DNA of 64,000 nt. Origin: Ktedonobacteria bacterium. GTDB lineage: Bacteria > Chloroflexota > Ktedonobacteria > Ktedonobacterales > JACDGC01. The notes below the pieces were generated by a model, which worked only from the letters and a program-made list of their open reading frames with translations, had not been told where the DNA came from and did no database searches. Position numbers and translations under genes: made by a program. The stretch is from NCBI GenBank assembly GCA_027459785.1, contig DAIDGU010000057.1, positions 98,150-162,149 on the forward strand. The letters are read 5' to 3'. Of this stretch, positions 24,665-40,051 are shown in pieces. Within the stretch, counting starts at the first letter, position 1; every line of letters begins with the position of its first letter.

Positions 24665-26545
24665 TCACGCCAGCCCTTGCAATTCCCACAGGCGCATGAC
24701 ATGCGACTTCCCCTTGCCCTGCACTTCTTGCGCCCGCACGGCGCGCACGGACTGCGCCACGCGCTGATAGGTCGCCTCGCTCAGCAAGATCTCGCTCTTG
24801 TCCGCCGCTTCTTCCACCCGTTTGGCCGTATTCACGGTATCGCCGATCGCCGTGTAGTTTTGCAGCCGGCCCGCCGCGCCGATATTGCCCACCAGCGCCA
24901 GCCCGGTATGCACGCCGATGCCACAGCGCACCTTCTGCACATTGCGCGTCGCTTCATTATATTGCGCGATGCCGCGCGAGATCGCCCAGGCTGCCTGCAC
25001 CGCTTGCCAGGGATGATCCGGCTGATCCAACGGCGCGTTGAAGATCGCCATGATCGCGTCGCCCTCGAACATCGTGATCGTCCCCTCATGCGCCCAGATC
25101 GCCTCGATGGCGATGGAAAGGTAGTCGTTCAGCAGATTCATCAGGGCTTCGGGGCCAAGTTGCTCGCCCAGCGACGTGAAGCCGTGGAGGTCAGCGAAGA
25201 CGACCGAGATCTCGCGCTGCTCGCCGCCCAGCGCCGTTCCTTCGGGATGGCGCGTCAGGCGATCCACCACATCGGGGTGAACGTAGCGGCGGAAGATCTG
25301 TGCCTCTTTGCGCGCATGTTCCATCTCCGTCAGGTCGTCCAGCACCAGCACGGTCCCCAGCCGCCGCCGTTCAGGATCACACAAAGCGGCCCAGCCCACG
25401 CTCAGCGTCAGCGCGCGGCCCTGGCCAGCGATGGGGCCGTGTACCATCGTCGTTTGCAGCACCTCTGAATCGTGCGCCGTCGCCTGGATCTGTTCGCCGA
25501 TGGAGCGATCCGCCAGGCGGTTCAAGATCTGCTCGCTGGAACGCCCGATCATCTCATTCGCCGGCAGGCCGATGATGCGCTCCAGCGCCTGGTTCGCGCG
25601 CGTCACGCGCCCGTTGTTATCCAGCGCCAGCACGCCGCTGCTGATGGAAGCCAGCACGCTATCGGTGTAATTCTTGATCGCGGCGATCTCTTGGTTCTTG
25701 ATGTGCTGCGCCTGGAAGAGATTCGCGTTTTCGATGGCGATGGCCGCCTCGTTACAAAACGCCGCCAGCAAGTCCACCTGCTGATCGGTGAAAGCGCGGT
25801 TGGGGTTGAGGGTATCGACATAGACAACGCCCAGCGCCTGGCCCTGCGCCCGCAACGGCGCGCACATCAGCGCGCTGATCCCTTGCGCCCGCACGCTGGG
25901 GTTGCCCCCTGTGCGACGGTCGTGCTGCGCGTCGCCGGTGAGCAGTGGTTGTTGGGTATGCCACACCTGCTCGATGACGCTCCGGCTCATCGGATACTCG
26001 GTTGGGTCCAAGGGCAACTTGTTAGATGAGCGGGCCGCCTCGAAGCGTAGCCCGCCCTGCCCGTCGGCCAGCAGGATGCCGCCCCGGTCGGCGCGCACCA
26101 GCACCAACAGGTCGTCCAACACGCGCTCCAATAATTGGTTGCGGTCCAGCGTGGCGTTCAGGTGTTCGGCGATGACGCACAGCGCCTGCAACTGCCCGCG
26201 TTCCTGGCGCAACGTTTCCACCGTCGCGTTGGCGCTGCTGAGGGCGTGTTCCAGTTCGCCCAGCAGCGCGTTCACGCGCATCACCCGCACGGCCACCTCG
26301 CGCGTTTGGCCCAGGGGCGCGGTCAGCCGCGACGAAGCATGCTGCTGGCGCAGTTCGTTCAGCAAGGCTTCGACCTGCTGCAATCCCTGAGCCAGCACGC
26401 CCATCTCGCCGCGCAGTTCGCTCAGCTCGCGCGCAACCTCGGCTTGCAAAGAGGCAGCGCGCGTCAGCGGACTCGGCTCCGGCTGGGTGATCCGGCTAGG
26501 CAGCCCTCCCTGGCTGACGAACACTCCGTCTGTCGGCATTCCCAT
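24665..26545 (-). CDS. GAF-PAS class III nucleotidyl cyclase
   Basis: A 626-residue signalling protein. Coiled-coil N-terminus (residues 30-130), GAF domain (about 130-290, RVLDDLLVLVRADRGGILLAD), PAS domain (about 300-410, SVLASISSGVLALDNNGRV) and a C-terminal class III cyclase domain (about 430-620). Metal-binding aspartates are in VVFADLHGF and FEGDAIM; the transition-state Asn and Arg lie in GDTVNTAKR. The substrate-specifying lysine position of adenylate cyclases (KxxGD) reads Met492 in MFEGD, so nucleotide specificity is uncertain. No transmembrane segment. It would make cAMP or another cyclic nucleotide in response to a ligand bound by GAF or PAS. Confidence 0.85.
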   Translation of the reverse strand: MGMPTDGVFVSQGGLPSRITQPEPSPLTRAASLQAEVARELSELRGEMGVLAQGLQQVEALLNELRQQHASSRLTAPLGQTREVAVRVMRVNALLGELEHALSSANATVETLRQERGQLQALCVIAEHLNATLDRNQLLERVLDDLLVLVRADRGGILLADGQGGLRFEAARSSNKLPLDPTEYPMSRSVIEQVWHTQQPLLTGDAQHDRRTGGNPSVRAQGISALMCAPLRAQGQALGVVYVDTLNPNRAFTDQQVDLLAAFCNEAAIAIENANLFQAQHIKNQEIAAIKNYTDSVLASISSGVLALDNNGRVTRANQALERIIGLPANEMIGRSSEQILNRLADRSIGEQIQATAHDSEVLQTTMVHGPIAGQGRALTLSVGWAALCDPERRRLGTVLVLDDLTEMEHARKEAQIFRRYVHPDVVDRLTRHPEGTALGGEQREISVVFADLHGFTSLGEQLGPEALMNLLNDYLSIAIEAIWAHEGTITMFEGDAIMAIFNAPLDQPDHPWQAVQAAWAISRGIAQYNEATRNVQKVRCGIGVHTGLALVGNIGAAGRLQNYTAIGDTVNTAKRVEEAADKSEILLSEATYQRVAQSVRAVRAQEVQGKGKSHVMRLWELQGLA

Positions 26546-26778
26546 CGCAGCGACCTCCCGTGCCTGTGGTGCGTTGTGTACTCGTGCGTAGTGCTACAAG
26601 TATAACACAGGCATCCAGGAAAGCAGCGGGGGTGATTGCGCCGACCAGCCGGAGGTTGGCGGCTTTCATGCGTGCGCCAGGCAGCAACCTTCGGCATGAA
26701 ATTATGGTATAGTGAATGCGCAGGCGCATGCTCGTATGGCCTGTGCAAGTTCGTGAGTCAATCAAAGGAGATTTTCCC

Positions 26779-26943
26779 ATGCGTGTCGCCACCTGTCCCG
26801 GCTGCGGTAAACAACTCAAAGCGGAAAACGACGAGGAACTGCTCAAGCAGGGCCGCCAGCACGCCCAAGAGGCGCATGCCGACCAAAACCTCTCCGACGA
26901 TCAGATCAAAGCCATCGTCGCGCAATCTGCCCACGACGAATAA
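26779..26943 (+). CDS. DUF1059 family small protein
   Basis: A 54-residue protein, too small for many gene callers. It has CPGCGKQLKAENDEELLKQGRQHAQEAH, matching the DUF1059 pattern of a cysteine pair followed by a helix with histidines. AAAGGAG stands before the ATG at 26779. A TATAGT -10-like box lies near 26708. Function unknown. A 12-bp-stem inverted repeat follows its stop. Confidence 0.72.
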   Translation: MRVATCPGCGKQLKAENDEELLKQGRQHAQEAHADQNLSDDQIKAIVAQSAHDE

Positions 26944-26947
26944 AAAT

Positions 26948-26988
26948 CGCCCCTACAAATCCCGCTTGCCATACGGTTTGTAGGGGCG
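26948..26988. repeat. Inverted repeat CGCCCCTACAAA
   Basis: A perfect 12-bp inverted repeat (26948-26959 and 26977-26988, 17-base loop) immediately after the DUF1059 gene. The right arm starts a copy of the TTGTAGGGGCG-type dispersed repeat also seen at 19136. Confidence 0.65.
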
Positions 26989-27121
26989 TACCCTTGTGGT
27001 CGCCCTGGCCCTCGTGGTGGTCGCCATGTCCTCCCTTGTTCGCTTGCGGCGTAATTTTCGCAACTTTCGTGGCCCGCGTGTGCGATTCGTCCCCTCATCC
27101 ACGAATTGCACAAAAAAGGAC

Positions 27122-27150
27122 TTGCGCAAATCGACGAAGTGTGTTATAGT
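27122..27150 (+). promoter_or_regulatory. rpoB promoter P1
   Basis: TTGCGC, 17 bases, TATAGT. Transcription would start near 27157, about 540 bases before rpoB. Confidence 0.7.
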
Positions 27151-27161
27151 ACTTTCGTGAA

Positions 27162-27203
27162 GCGCAAAAGGCAGAATTACCACGTCCTCAGGGCCGTTTG
27201 CGC
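27162..27203 (+). promoter_or_regulatory. Hairpin at the 5' end of the rpoB P1 transcript
   Basis: GCGCAAAAGGC (27162-27172) pairs with GCCGTTTGCGC (27193-27203) with one mismatch. It would form at the very start of the P1 transcript and just upstream of P2. A short pyrimidine tract follows. It could attenuate or stabilise the P1 transcript. Confidence 0.45.
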
Positions 27204-27212
27204 CCTTTCCCC

Positions 27213-27241
27213 TTGACGTTCTTCCTCTAACGTGATATACT
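27213..27241 (+). promoter_or_regulatory. rpoB promoter P2
   Basis: TTGACG, 17 bases, TATACT: the better of the two promoters. Start near 27248, leaving about 447 bases of leader. The leader contains another hairpin, TTCCCGT (27319-27325) with ACGGGAA (27333-27339), and no gene I can support. Confidence 0.75.
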
Positions 27242-27694
27242 TCAAGTCTCTAAGACTTATGAAACGGGGAGCAGTGTCGCTTGACCCGCTCATGGTCAAC
27301 GCATCGCAGCGTTTTCTTTTCCCGTCACTATAACGGGAACCCTACCTTGTAGAGTGTAGCGAGGCATGTCCTCTGCCAGCAGCAGCATAGGATCCCCCGA
27401 CATGTGCGATTGCAACATGACCCAGCGCGGCTTCGTGTGAGCCAGCGCGGTCTTGTGCTGTCTCGCTGAACGGCATGCACCAGTTTTTCGTAGCCTTGAC
27501 GACAAGCGAATGGCGCGTTCCCTTGGAACGTTGCCGATAGCCAGGAATGGCTGTTTTCACTTCGCTGGCGTCCCGCATCCGCCGCTGTAAACGCGCACGC
27601 ATGTCTGTATCTGTGGGATCGCCCGCATCCCACCCGGCCCATTGGCCTGTGTCATCGCGTCGTACCGACAAACGGCGAGAGGAGTATTCCGCGC

Positions 27695-31162
<3,468 letters not shown>

Positions 31163-31172
31163 GAGAGGAATA

Positions 31173-35483
<4,311 letters not shown>

Positions 35484-35546
35484 CCGCCCTACCCACAGGG
35501 CAAGCCCAAGGCATTGCCCTCCATGGGGTCGCCCTGATTTGCCCCC

Positions 35547-35583
35547 GCCCCCTCCCATCGGTGATGGAGAGGGGGCATTTTTT
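35547..35583 (+). terminator. Intrinsic terminator of rpoBC
   Basis: GCCCCCTC-CCATC, loop GGT, GATGG-A-GAGGGGGC, then a run of six T. A long GC stem with a U-tract directly after rpoC. The stem sequence recurs at 37997 and 51183 without the T-run. Confidence 0.85.
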
Positions 35584-35681
35584 GCCTGCAAATGCCCATT
35601 GCGAGTATCAGCCAGCGCATGATGCCGCCAGGCGCGCTGATGGCCGCCAGGCGATCACACCTTTTGACTGGCTAAAAACCT

Positions 35682-35710
35682 TTGACAAGTTTGGCTGAAC
35701 AGTGTATGCT
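35682..35710 (+). promoter_or_regulatory. Promoter for the C39-like operon
   Basis: TTGACA, 17 bases, TATGCT. Start near 35717, leader about 60 bases. Confidence 0.75.
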
Positions 35711-35778
35711 TCAACCCAGGGAACGCAATTCGTGCAACTTTTGTTGCCCTGGCTAGGGTGTATTGAGGAGGACTGGAT

Positions 35779-36771
35779 GTGAATCGCTATCAGAGCATGG
35801 CGCTGAACTGTGCGTTGGCCTTGCTCTTCGTGAGCGGGGGCTTGCTGGCACTGGCCTGGCACGTGGGGCGCTTCGCGCCCATCAGCGCGGCGACTACCGC
35901 GTCGACGACAACGTATTATTACGGCGCGAACAACACTTATATGGTGAACGCGGTACAACATATCTGGCCCCAGGAAAACGGGCCATATTGCGCTATCGCG
36001 ACCGGCATGGCGGTAACCAATTACGTCGATCAAGAAGATCATCTTACTCTACGGTTCAGCACCCCATCGAATCAATATGCCATCGCCACTGCTGATCAAA
36101 AAGCCGGCGCGAGTCGGTGGGGGTACGCGAAACCGATCAACGCGACCGCTGGTATCACCAATATCGCCCCTGACCGTGGCCTGGACCCGCGTGCCGCCGC
36201 TTACATTCAGTATCACTATTCACCGCAAGGCACGATCTTTCATGACTACATCTACCGTTGGCAATTTCATTACAAGACCGCTCCGCCGTTTCACTGGCAA
36301 GCGATCCAAGCGACGACCTCGCTTTTCCGTGCATGGCTGCGTTTCCCAGAGCCGATGTCGGTGATCATCAACGGCGGTGAGCATTCCGTACTCGTCACCG
36401 GCGGCTGGACGAGCAACAGCATCGTCACGAACTATCCGGCGAATATCGTTGGTGTGATCGTGCGCGACCCAATGTTCGCCGGCAGCATCAGCCGCTTTGA
36501 GGTTGACAACAACCAGTGGACAAATCATGGCACCGATTTTGGCGTTGGCTATTACACCATGTGGTCGCGCTTTTACGGGCAAAACCCCGACTTTTCCGTC
36601 AACAAGGATGACCCGGAACCATCCGTTGGTATTTATCGTCCCATCTCCGGCCATCCAGAGCACTGGTACCAGGGTTTCACCTGGATTCGCCGTGACACCA
36701 ATTCGCTCAACGGTTACTACAGTCCTGACTGGGCATTCACCGATGGCGGCACGTTGTTGACCGCCCCGTAA
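35779..36771 (+). CDS. Secreted C39-like cysteine peptidase homologue
   Basis: A 330-residue protein with an N-terminal signal or anchor (ALNCALALLFVSGGLLALAW, residues 8-28). The mature part contains NGPYCAIATGMAV with Cys71, GGEHSVLVTGGW with His202 and VIVRDP with Asp230, the cysteine-histidine-aspartate order of papain-like peptidase family C39. The Gln that normally precedes the Cys could be Gln65 in IWPQENGPYC. It is not fused to an ABC transporter, so it is a free extracytoplasmic peptidase or binding protein. The start is GTG at 35779 after GGAGGACTGGAT. The next gene follows after 18 bases, probably in the same operon. Confidence 0.75.
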   Translation: MNRYQSMALNCALALLFVSGGLLALAWHVGRFAPISAATTASTTTYYYGANNTYMVNAVQHIWPQENGPYCAIATGMAVTNYVDQEDHLTLRFSTPSNQYAIATADQKAGASRWGYAKPINATAGITNIAPDRGLDPRAAAYIQYHYSPQGTIFHDYIYRWQFHYKTAPPFHWQAIQATTSLFRAWLRFPEPMSVIINGGEHSVLVTGGWTSNSIVTNYPANIVGVIVRDPMFAGSISRFEVDNNQWTNHGTDFGVGYYTMWSRFYGQNPDFSVNKDDPEPSVGIYRPISGHPEHWYQGFTWIRRDTNSLNGYYSPDWAFTDGGTLLTAP

Positions 36772-36789
36772 CCCAAAAGGAGGCTCGTG

Positions 36790-37545
36790 ATGAGTCGCAT
36801 ACATCATTCCCGCACGCCTCGGCGCACTCCTGCCCAACGGTTCTGGCGGGCGATCTGGACGAATGCGCCATTCGCCTTGCTGGCGTTTGCTGGCGCGCTT
36901 TTCATCGCGGCGATCCTTGTGGTTAGTGGGCAGTCGGCGAATGCTGGCAACGATGCTGCTAACGCCAGCGGGCCGGACTGGATCACCTTGCGCAACCATT
37001 CCGCCGCCACGATCATCGCGGCGGCGCGAAAAAGTCCCCTGTTTCAGGTCAACCGTTCCGGCAGTGGTGATTACCTGAGCGATCTCTCGCGGCTAGGTGT
37101 GCCACAAGAGGTCGATGGTTACGCAACACAACCCGGCGTGACACTGAGCGATTATTACATCATTCCCATTCTCGATAAGGCCGGCGATTCAGTGGGAGCG
37201 GCGGTGCTGCGCCTGAGTGGCAACCATGATGCGGTCTACCTGCAATCCATCGACACTTATGCGCAACCGCGTCCGCGAGGGGCCATCGCCCGGCTTGACC
37301 AAACGCACGCGTTGGCAGCAGTCAACGCCCACGCCCATACCCAGCTCGCCTTCGGCGTGCATCCCCGCCTGGTCTATTTCGCCTTCGACTTCCAGGGGGC
37401 GGATCGCGGCGCATTCATCTGGAACGGCGGTGGCGCGTTCCCCGACGACCCAATCTGGCTCGTTCCCGGCCTGGATGGACACGATCACCTCGTCGGCACC
37501 GACAGCAATGTCTATGCCCCCACGCAACTGCCCGTGCAAAGCTGA
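36790..37545 (+). CDS. Unknown membrane-anchored extracytoplasmic protein
   Basis: A 251-residue protein with one N-terminal transmembrane segment (FALLAFAGALFIAAILVVSG, about residues 27-46) and an extracytoplasmic alpha/beta part without cysteines. I recognise no family; conserved-looking stretches are ITLRNHSAATIIAAARKSPLF and the C-terminal IWLVPGLDGHDHLVGTD. It shares a transcript with the C39-like gene, so the two may act together at the cell surface. A GTG three bases earlier is only three bases from the AAAGGAGG site, so I chose the ATG at 36790. Confidence 0.62.
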   Translation: MSRIHHSRTPRRTPAQRFWRAIWTNAPFALLAFAGALFIAAILVVSGQSANAGNDAANASGPDWITLRNHSAATIIAAARKSPLFQVNRSGSGDYLSDLSRLGVPQEVDGYATQPGVTLSDYYIIPILDKAGDSVGAAVLRLSGNHDAVYLQSIDTYAQPRPRGAIARLDQTHALAAVNAHAHTQLAFGVHPRLVYFAFDFQGADRGAFIWNGGGAFPDDPIWLVPGLDGHDHLVGTDSNVYAPTQLPVQS

Positions 37546-37601
37546 AACGCCTGCCCCCACTCCATGGAACGAGGGCGCTACCATCAAAGTCATACTGCCA
37601 T

Positions 37602-37631
37602 TTGCCCTTTGACTGAGATTGCGCCTACAAT
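37602..37631 (+). promoter_or_regulatory. Probable yggT promoter
   Basis: TTGCCC, 18 bases, TACAAT, about 70 bases before the gene. Confidence 0.45.
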
Positions 37632-37705
37632 AGAGATGGGCCGAACAGATGGGCATGTCGCGTGCGTGGCCCAACGCATCACCTTCGCGCCAAAGGAGCC
37701 GCAGC

Positions 37706-37981
37706 ATGTTGAATGGTTTAGAGCCGGCACATACCATCACCAAACTCTTTTTCGGCTTTCTGATCATCGCCTTCTTGATTAACATGGTGCTGTCGTGGTT
37801 CCCGATCTCGCCGGCCAACCCCTTCAAGCGCTTCATCACCAGGATCATCGCCCCGCTCATCGAGCCGCTGGATCGACGCATTCCGCCCATCGGCATCTTT
37901 CGCGTCTCGTTCCTGATCGCCTTCTGGGCGCTCTTTTTCGCCAGCAGTCTCTTCCAGGCTGCGCTGCCCGCCGGCTGGTGA
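37706..37981 (+). CDS. YggT family membrane protein
   Basis: A 91-residue protein with two transmembrane segments (residues about 11-31 and 62-84) separated by the family loop SWFPISPANPFKRFITRIIAPLIEP, which includes the N-P-F and P-L-hydrophobic-P elements of YggT. Family members affect cell division or osmotic tolerance in other bacteria; the exact role is unknown. AAAGGAGCC lies eight bases before the ATG, which decides this start over an upstream in-frame ATG at 37649. Confidence 0.88.
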   Translation: MLNGLEPAHTITKLFFGFLIIAFLINMVLSWFPISPANPFKRFITRIIAPLIEPLDRRIPPIGIFRVSFLIAFWALFFASSLFQAALPAGW

Positions 37982-37996
37982 CGGCCCCACCCCCTG

Positions 37997-38025
37997 CCCC
38001 CTCCCCATCAGTGATGGAGAGGGGG
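37997..38025. repeat. CCCCCTC-CCATC hairpin repeat
   Basis: CCCCCTC / GAGGGGG with inner stem CCATC / GATGG. The same hairpin as the rpoC terminator (35547) but with no T-run, 15 bases after yggT. A third copy is at 51183. Confidence 0.65.
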
Positions 38026-38090
38026 TGATCAGACGGCGATCGTTTCAGCGTGGGGTGGACTTTCCTGTCTGTAAGCCCGCTATTCATCGC

Positions 38091-38118
38091 TTGGTTTGAA
38101 CCAGCCACTGTGTATGCT
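38091..38118 (+). promoter_or_regulatory. Probable promoter for the LLM oxidoreductase
   Basis: TTGGTT, 16 bases, TATGCT; the gene starts about 52 bases downstream of the likely start point. Confidence 0.4.
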
Positions 38119-38176
38119 GCGTTGCTTGAGTTACCTTGCATCTACCGCCCGTTTACCCTGAGAGGAGCCATCTCCC

Positions 38177-39205
38177 GTGAGTATGCCCCTGCCGGTCGGC
38201 CTGGTCGCCGACAATCCGAACTTTCCGGCGGAATGGGATGCCGTCGTCGCCAAGGCGCGCATCGCCGATGAACTCGGCTACGATTCGATATGGCTGGGCG
38301 AGACGTGGGGCTATGATATCCTCACCTCGCTGGCAGATTTCGTGCGCGCGACCAAGCAGATCAAGGTGGGTGCGGGCATCATCAATGTCTTCTCGCGCTC
38401 GCCCGGCGTCGTCGCCGCCACCGCCGCCACCTTGGACGAGCGCAGTGGCGGGCGCTTTCTACTGGGCCTCGGCTCGTCGGGGCCGCAGGTGATCGAACAC
38501 TGGCACGGCGCGGCATATGCGCAACCGTTACGGCGCATCCGCGAATACGTGGCAATCGTCAACATGATTATGCGGCGCGAACCGTTGAACTATCAGGGTG
38601 AGATCTTTCACCTGGAGCGCGGGTTCAAGCTGCGTTTCAAGCCAGTGCGCGACCACATCCCGATCTACCTAGCCTCGCTCAGCCCGAAAAGTATCGCCCA
38701 AGCGGGCGCCATCGCCGACGGCATCCTGCCGACCTTCTGGCCGGCCTCCGCCGTCCCTGCGCTGCGCCAGACGCTGGATGAAGCCGCAAGCGCGGCAGAG
38801 CGCCCGGCGGGTAGCACGATCATCGCGCCGTATATCACCTCCGCTGTCATCATGGATGAGGGCCAGCGCGAGATGGCGCGTATGCTCGCCCGCGCGCCTA
38901 TCGCCTGGTACATCGGGCGCATGGGGACGTTTTATGCCGATATGCTGCGGCGTAACGGCTATCCCGCTGAGGTCGAGGCGGTCCTCGCCGGCTGGCAGCG
39001 CGGCCCGGAAAACGCCGCCGCTGCGGTGTCGGATCGTTTGTTGGATGATACCGCCATCATCGGCACGCCCACCGAGGTCGCCGCGACGCTGCGCCGCTGG
39101 CACGCGCTGGGCGTGCAGCAGCCGCTGCTCACCATGCCCCCAGGCGATGTCAGCACCGTCGGCCAAACGCTTGCGGCGCTGCGCGACGCCCTCGCCGCGC
39201 CGTAA
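38177..39205 (+). CDS. LLM-class flavin/F420-dependent oxidoreductase
   Basis: A 342-residue luciferase-like monooxygenase-fold protein. The TIM-barrel order is clear: IADELGYDSIWLGETW (residues 30-45), VGAGIINVFSRSPGVVAATAATLDERSGGRFLLGLGSS (72-110) and IPIYLASLSPKSIAQAGAIADG (165-186), all hallmarks of the F420-dependent methylenetetrahydromethanopterin reductase-like group. Whether it uses F420 or FMN cannot be settled; no F420 biosynthesis gene lies in this window. Start GTG follows GAGAGGAGCC. Substrate unknown. Confidence 0.88.
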   Translation: MSMPLPVGLVADNPNFPAEWDAVVAKARIADELGYDSIWLGETWGYDILTSLADFVRATKQIKVGAGIINVFSRSPGVVAATAATLDERSGGRFLLGLGSSGPQVIEHWHGAAYAQPLRRIREYVAIVNMIMRREPLNYQGEIFHLERGFKLRFKPVRDHIPIYLASLSPKSIAQAGAIADGILPTFWPASAVPALRQTLDEAASAAERPAGSTIIAPYITSAVIMDEGQREMARMLARAPIAWYIGRMGTFYADMLRRNGYPAEVEAVLAGWQRGPENAAAAVSDRLLDDTAIIGTPTEVAATLRRWHALGVQQPLLTMPPGDVSTVGQTLAALRDALAAP

Positions 39206-39325
39206 ATGTGGAGGTAACGCTAGCCGCTACATCCGCCCCGATCCCGCGCTTGCGCCCCTGGCGTTTCTGTTAAAAGTAGGTTATAATACGTCGGGAATGC
39301 GCCTTGTGCGGAGGTTAGGTTGGGC

Positions 39326-39961
39326 ATGCAGCAGCCCTGGCAACAGCGTCATCCGTGGACGCTGGCGCTGATCGGCATCACGGTGGCGCTCGTGCTCGTC
39401 GCTCTGATCGGGAGTGGACTCAGCGCGGTCGGCGGGCATGGCACCACAGCCACCGCCGCGCCAACGCCTACCCCGCCGCTGGCCAGTCTCACCCCGACAC
39501 CCATGCCCACACCGGGTTACATGTATTACACGGAAACGGTCTCCGGCTTTCAGATGCAATATCCGCAAAGCTGGCAGGTCATCACCAAAAATCCCGGCGT
39601 CGAATTCGATGACAATGCCCAGGATCCCACGTATGTCTTGCAAGTGTTGCTGCCCAACGCCACACTCAACCTACAAACTGATTGGGTGCAGTATGAATTC
39701 GGCAATCTGCGGCAGACGGCGGGAACGAGCAACTTTCAGCAAACCGGCGGCACGACGCAGCTGATGATCGGTGGTGTGGCATGGACGAGCGGCCAGGCAC
39801 AGTTGCAACAAGGGACCACCACCATCGCCGTGCGCGTGTTGGCGACGGTGCATCATGATCGCGCCTATATCATCAACCTGCTGGCGGCGAATATTTCCAT
39901 GACGACCGCTCAGCAACAACATTTCGATGCGATGCTGGCGACATTCATGTTCCTTTCCTGA
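39326..39961 (+). CDS. Membrane-anchored PsbP-like protein
   Basis: A 211-residue protein with one N-terminal transmembrane segment (LALIGITVALVLVALIGSG, residues 12-31), a short PTPTP-type linker, then a domain with GFQMQYPQSWQVITKNPGVEFDD and VLQVLLPNATLNL. This resembles the PsbP / DUF1795 fold found in many extracytoplasmic bacterial proteins. No lipobox cysteine. A TATAAT -10 box lies at 39282-39287 with a poor -35. GGAGG at 39310 serves either a TTG at 39320 or the ATG at 39326; I use the ATG. Function unknown. Confidence 0.65.
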   Translation: MQQPWQQRHPWTLALIGITVALVLVALIGSGLSAVGGHGTTATAAPTPTPPLASLTPTPMPTPGYMYYTETVSGFQMQYPQSWQVITKNPGVEFDDNAQDPTYVLQVLLPNATLNLQTDWVQYEFGNLRQTAGTSNFQQTGGTTQLMIGGVAWTSGQAQLQQGTTTIAVRVLATVHHDRAYIINLLAANISMTTAQQQHFDAMLATFMFLS

Positions 39962-40051
39962 AACGGCGCTGTGCCGGGATGGATCGGTCACGGATTCGGC
40001 GCGCCAGGCGCGCATGTTGGTTTTTTACGGAAAGAGCGAGGAGACACAACA

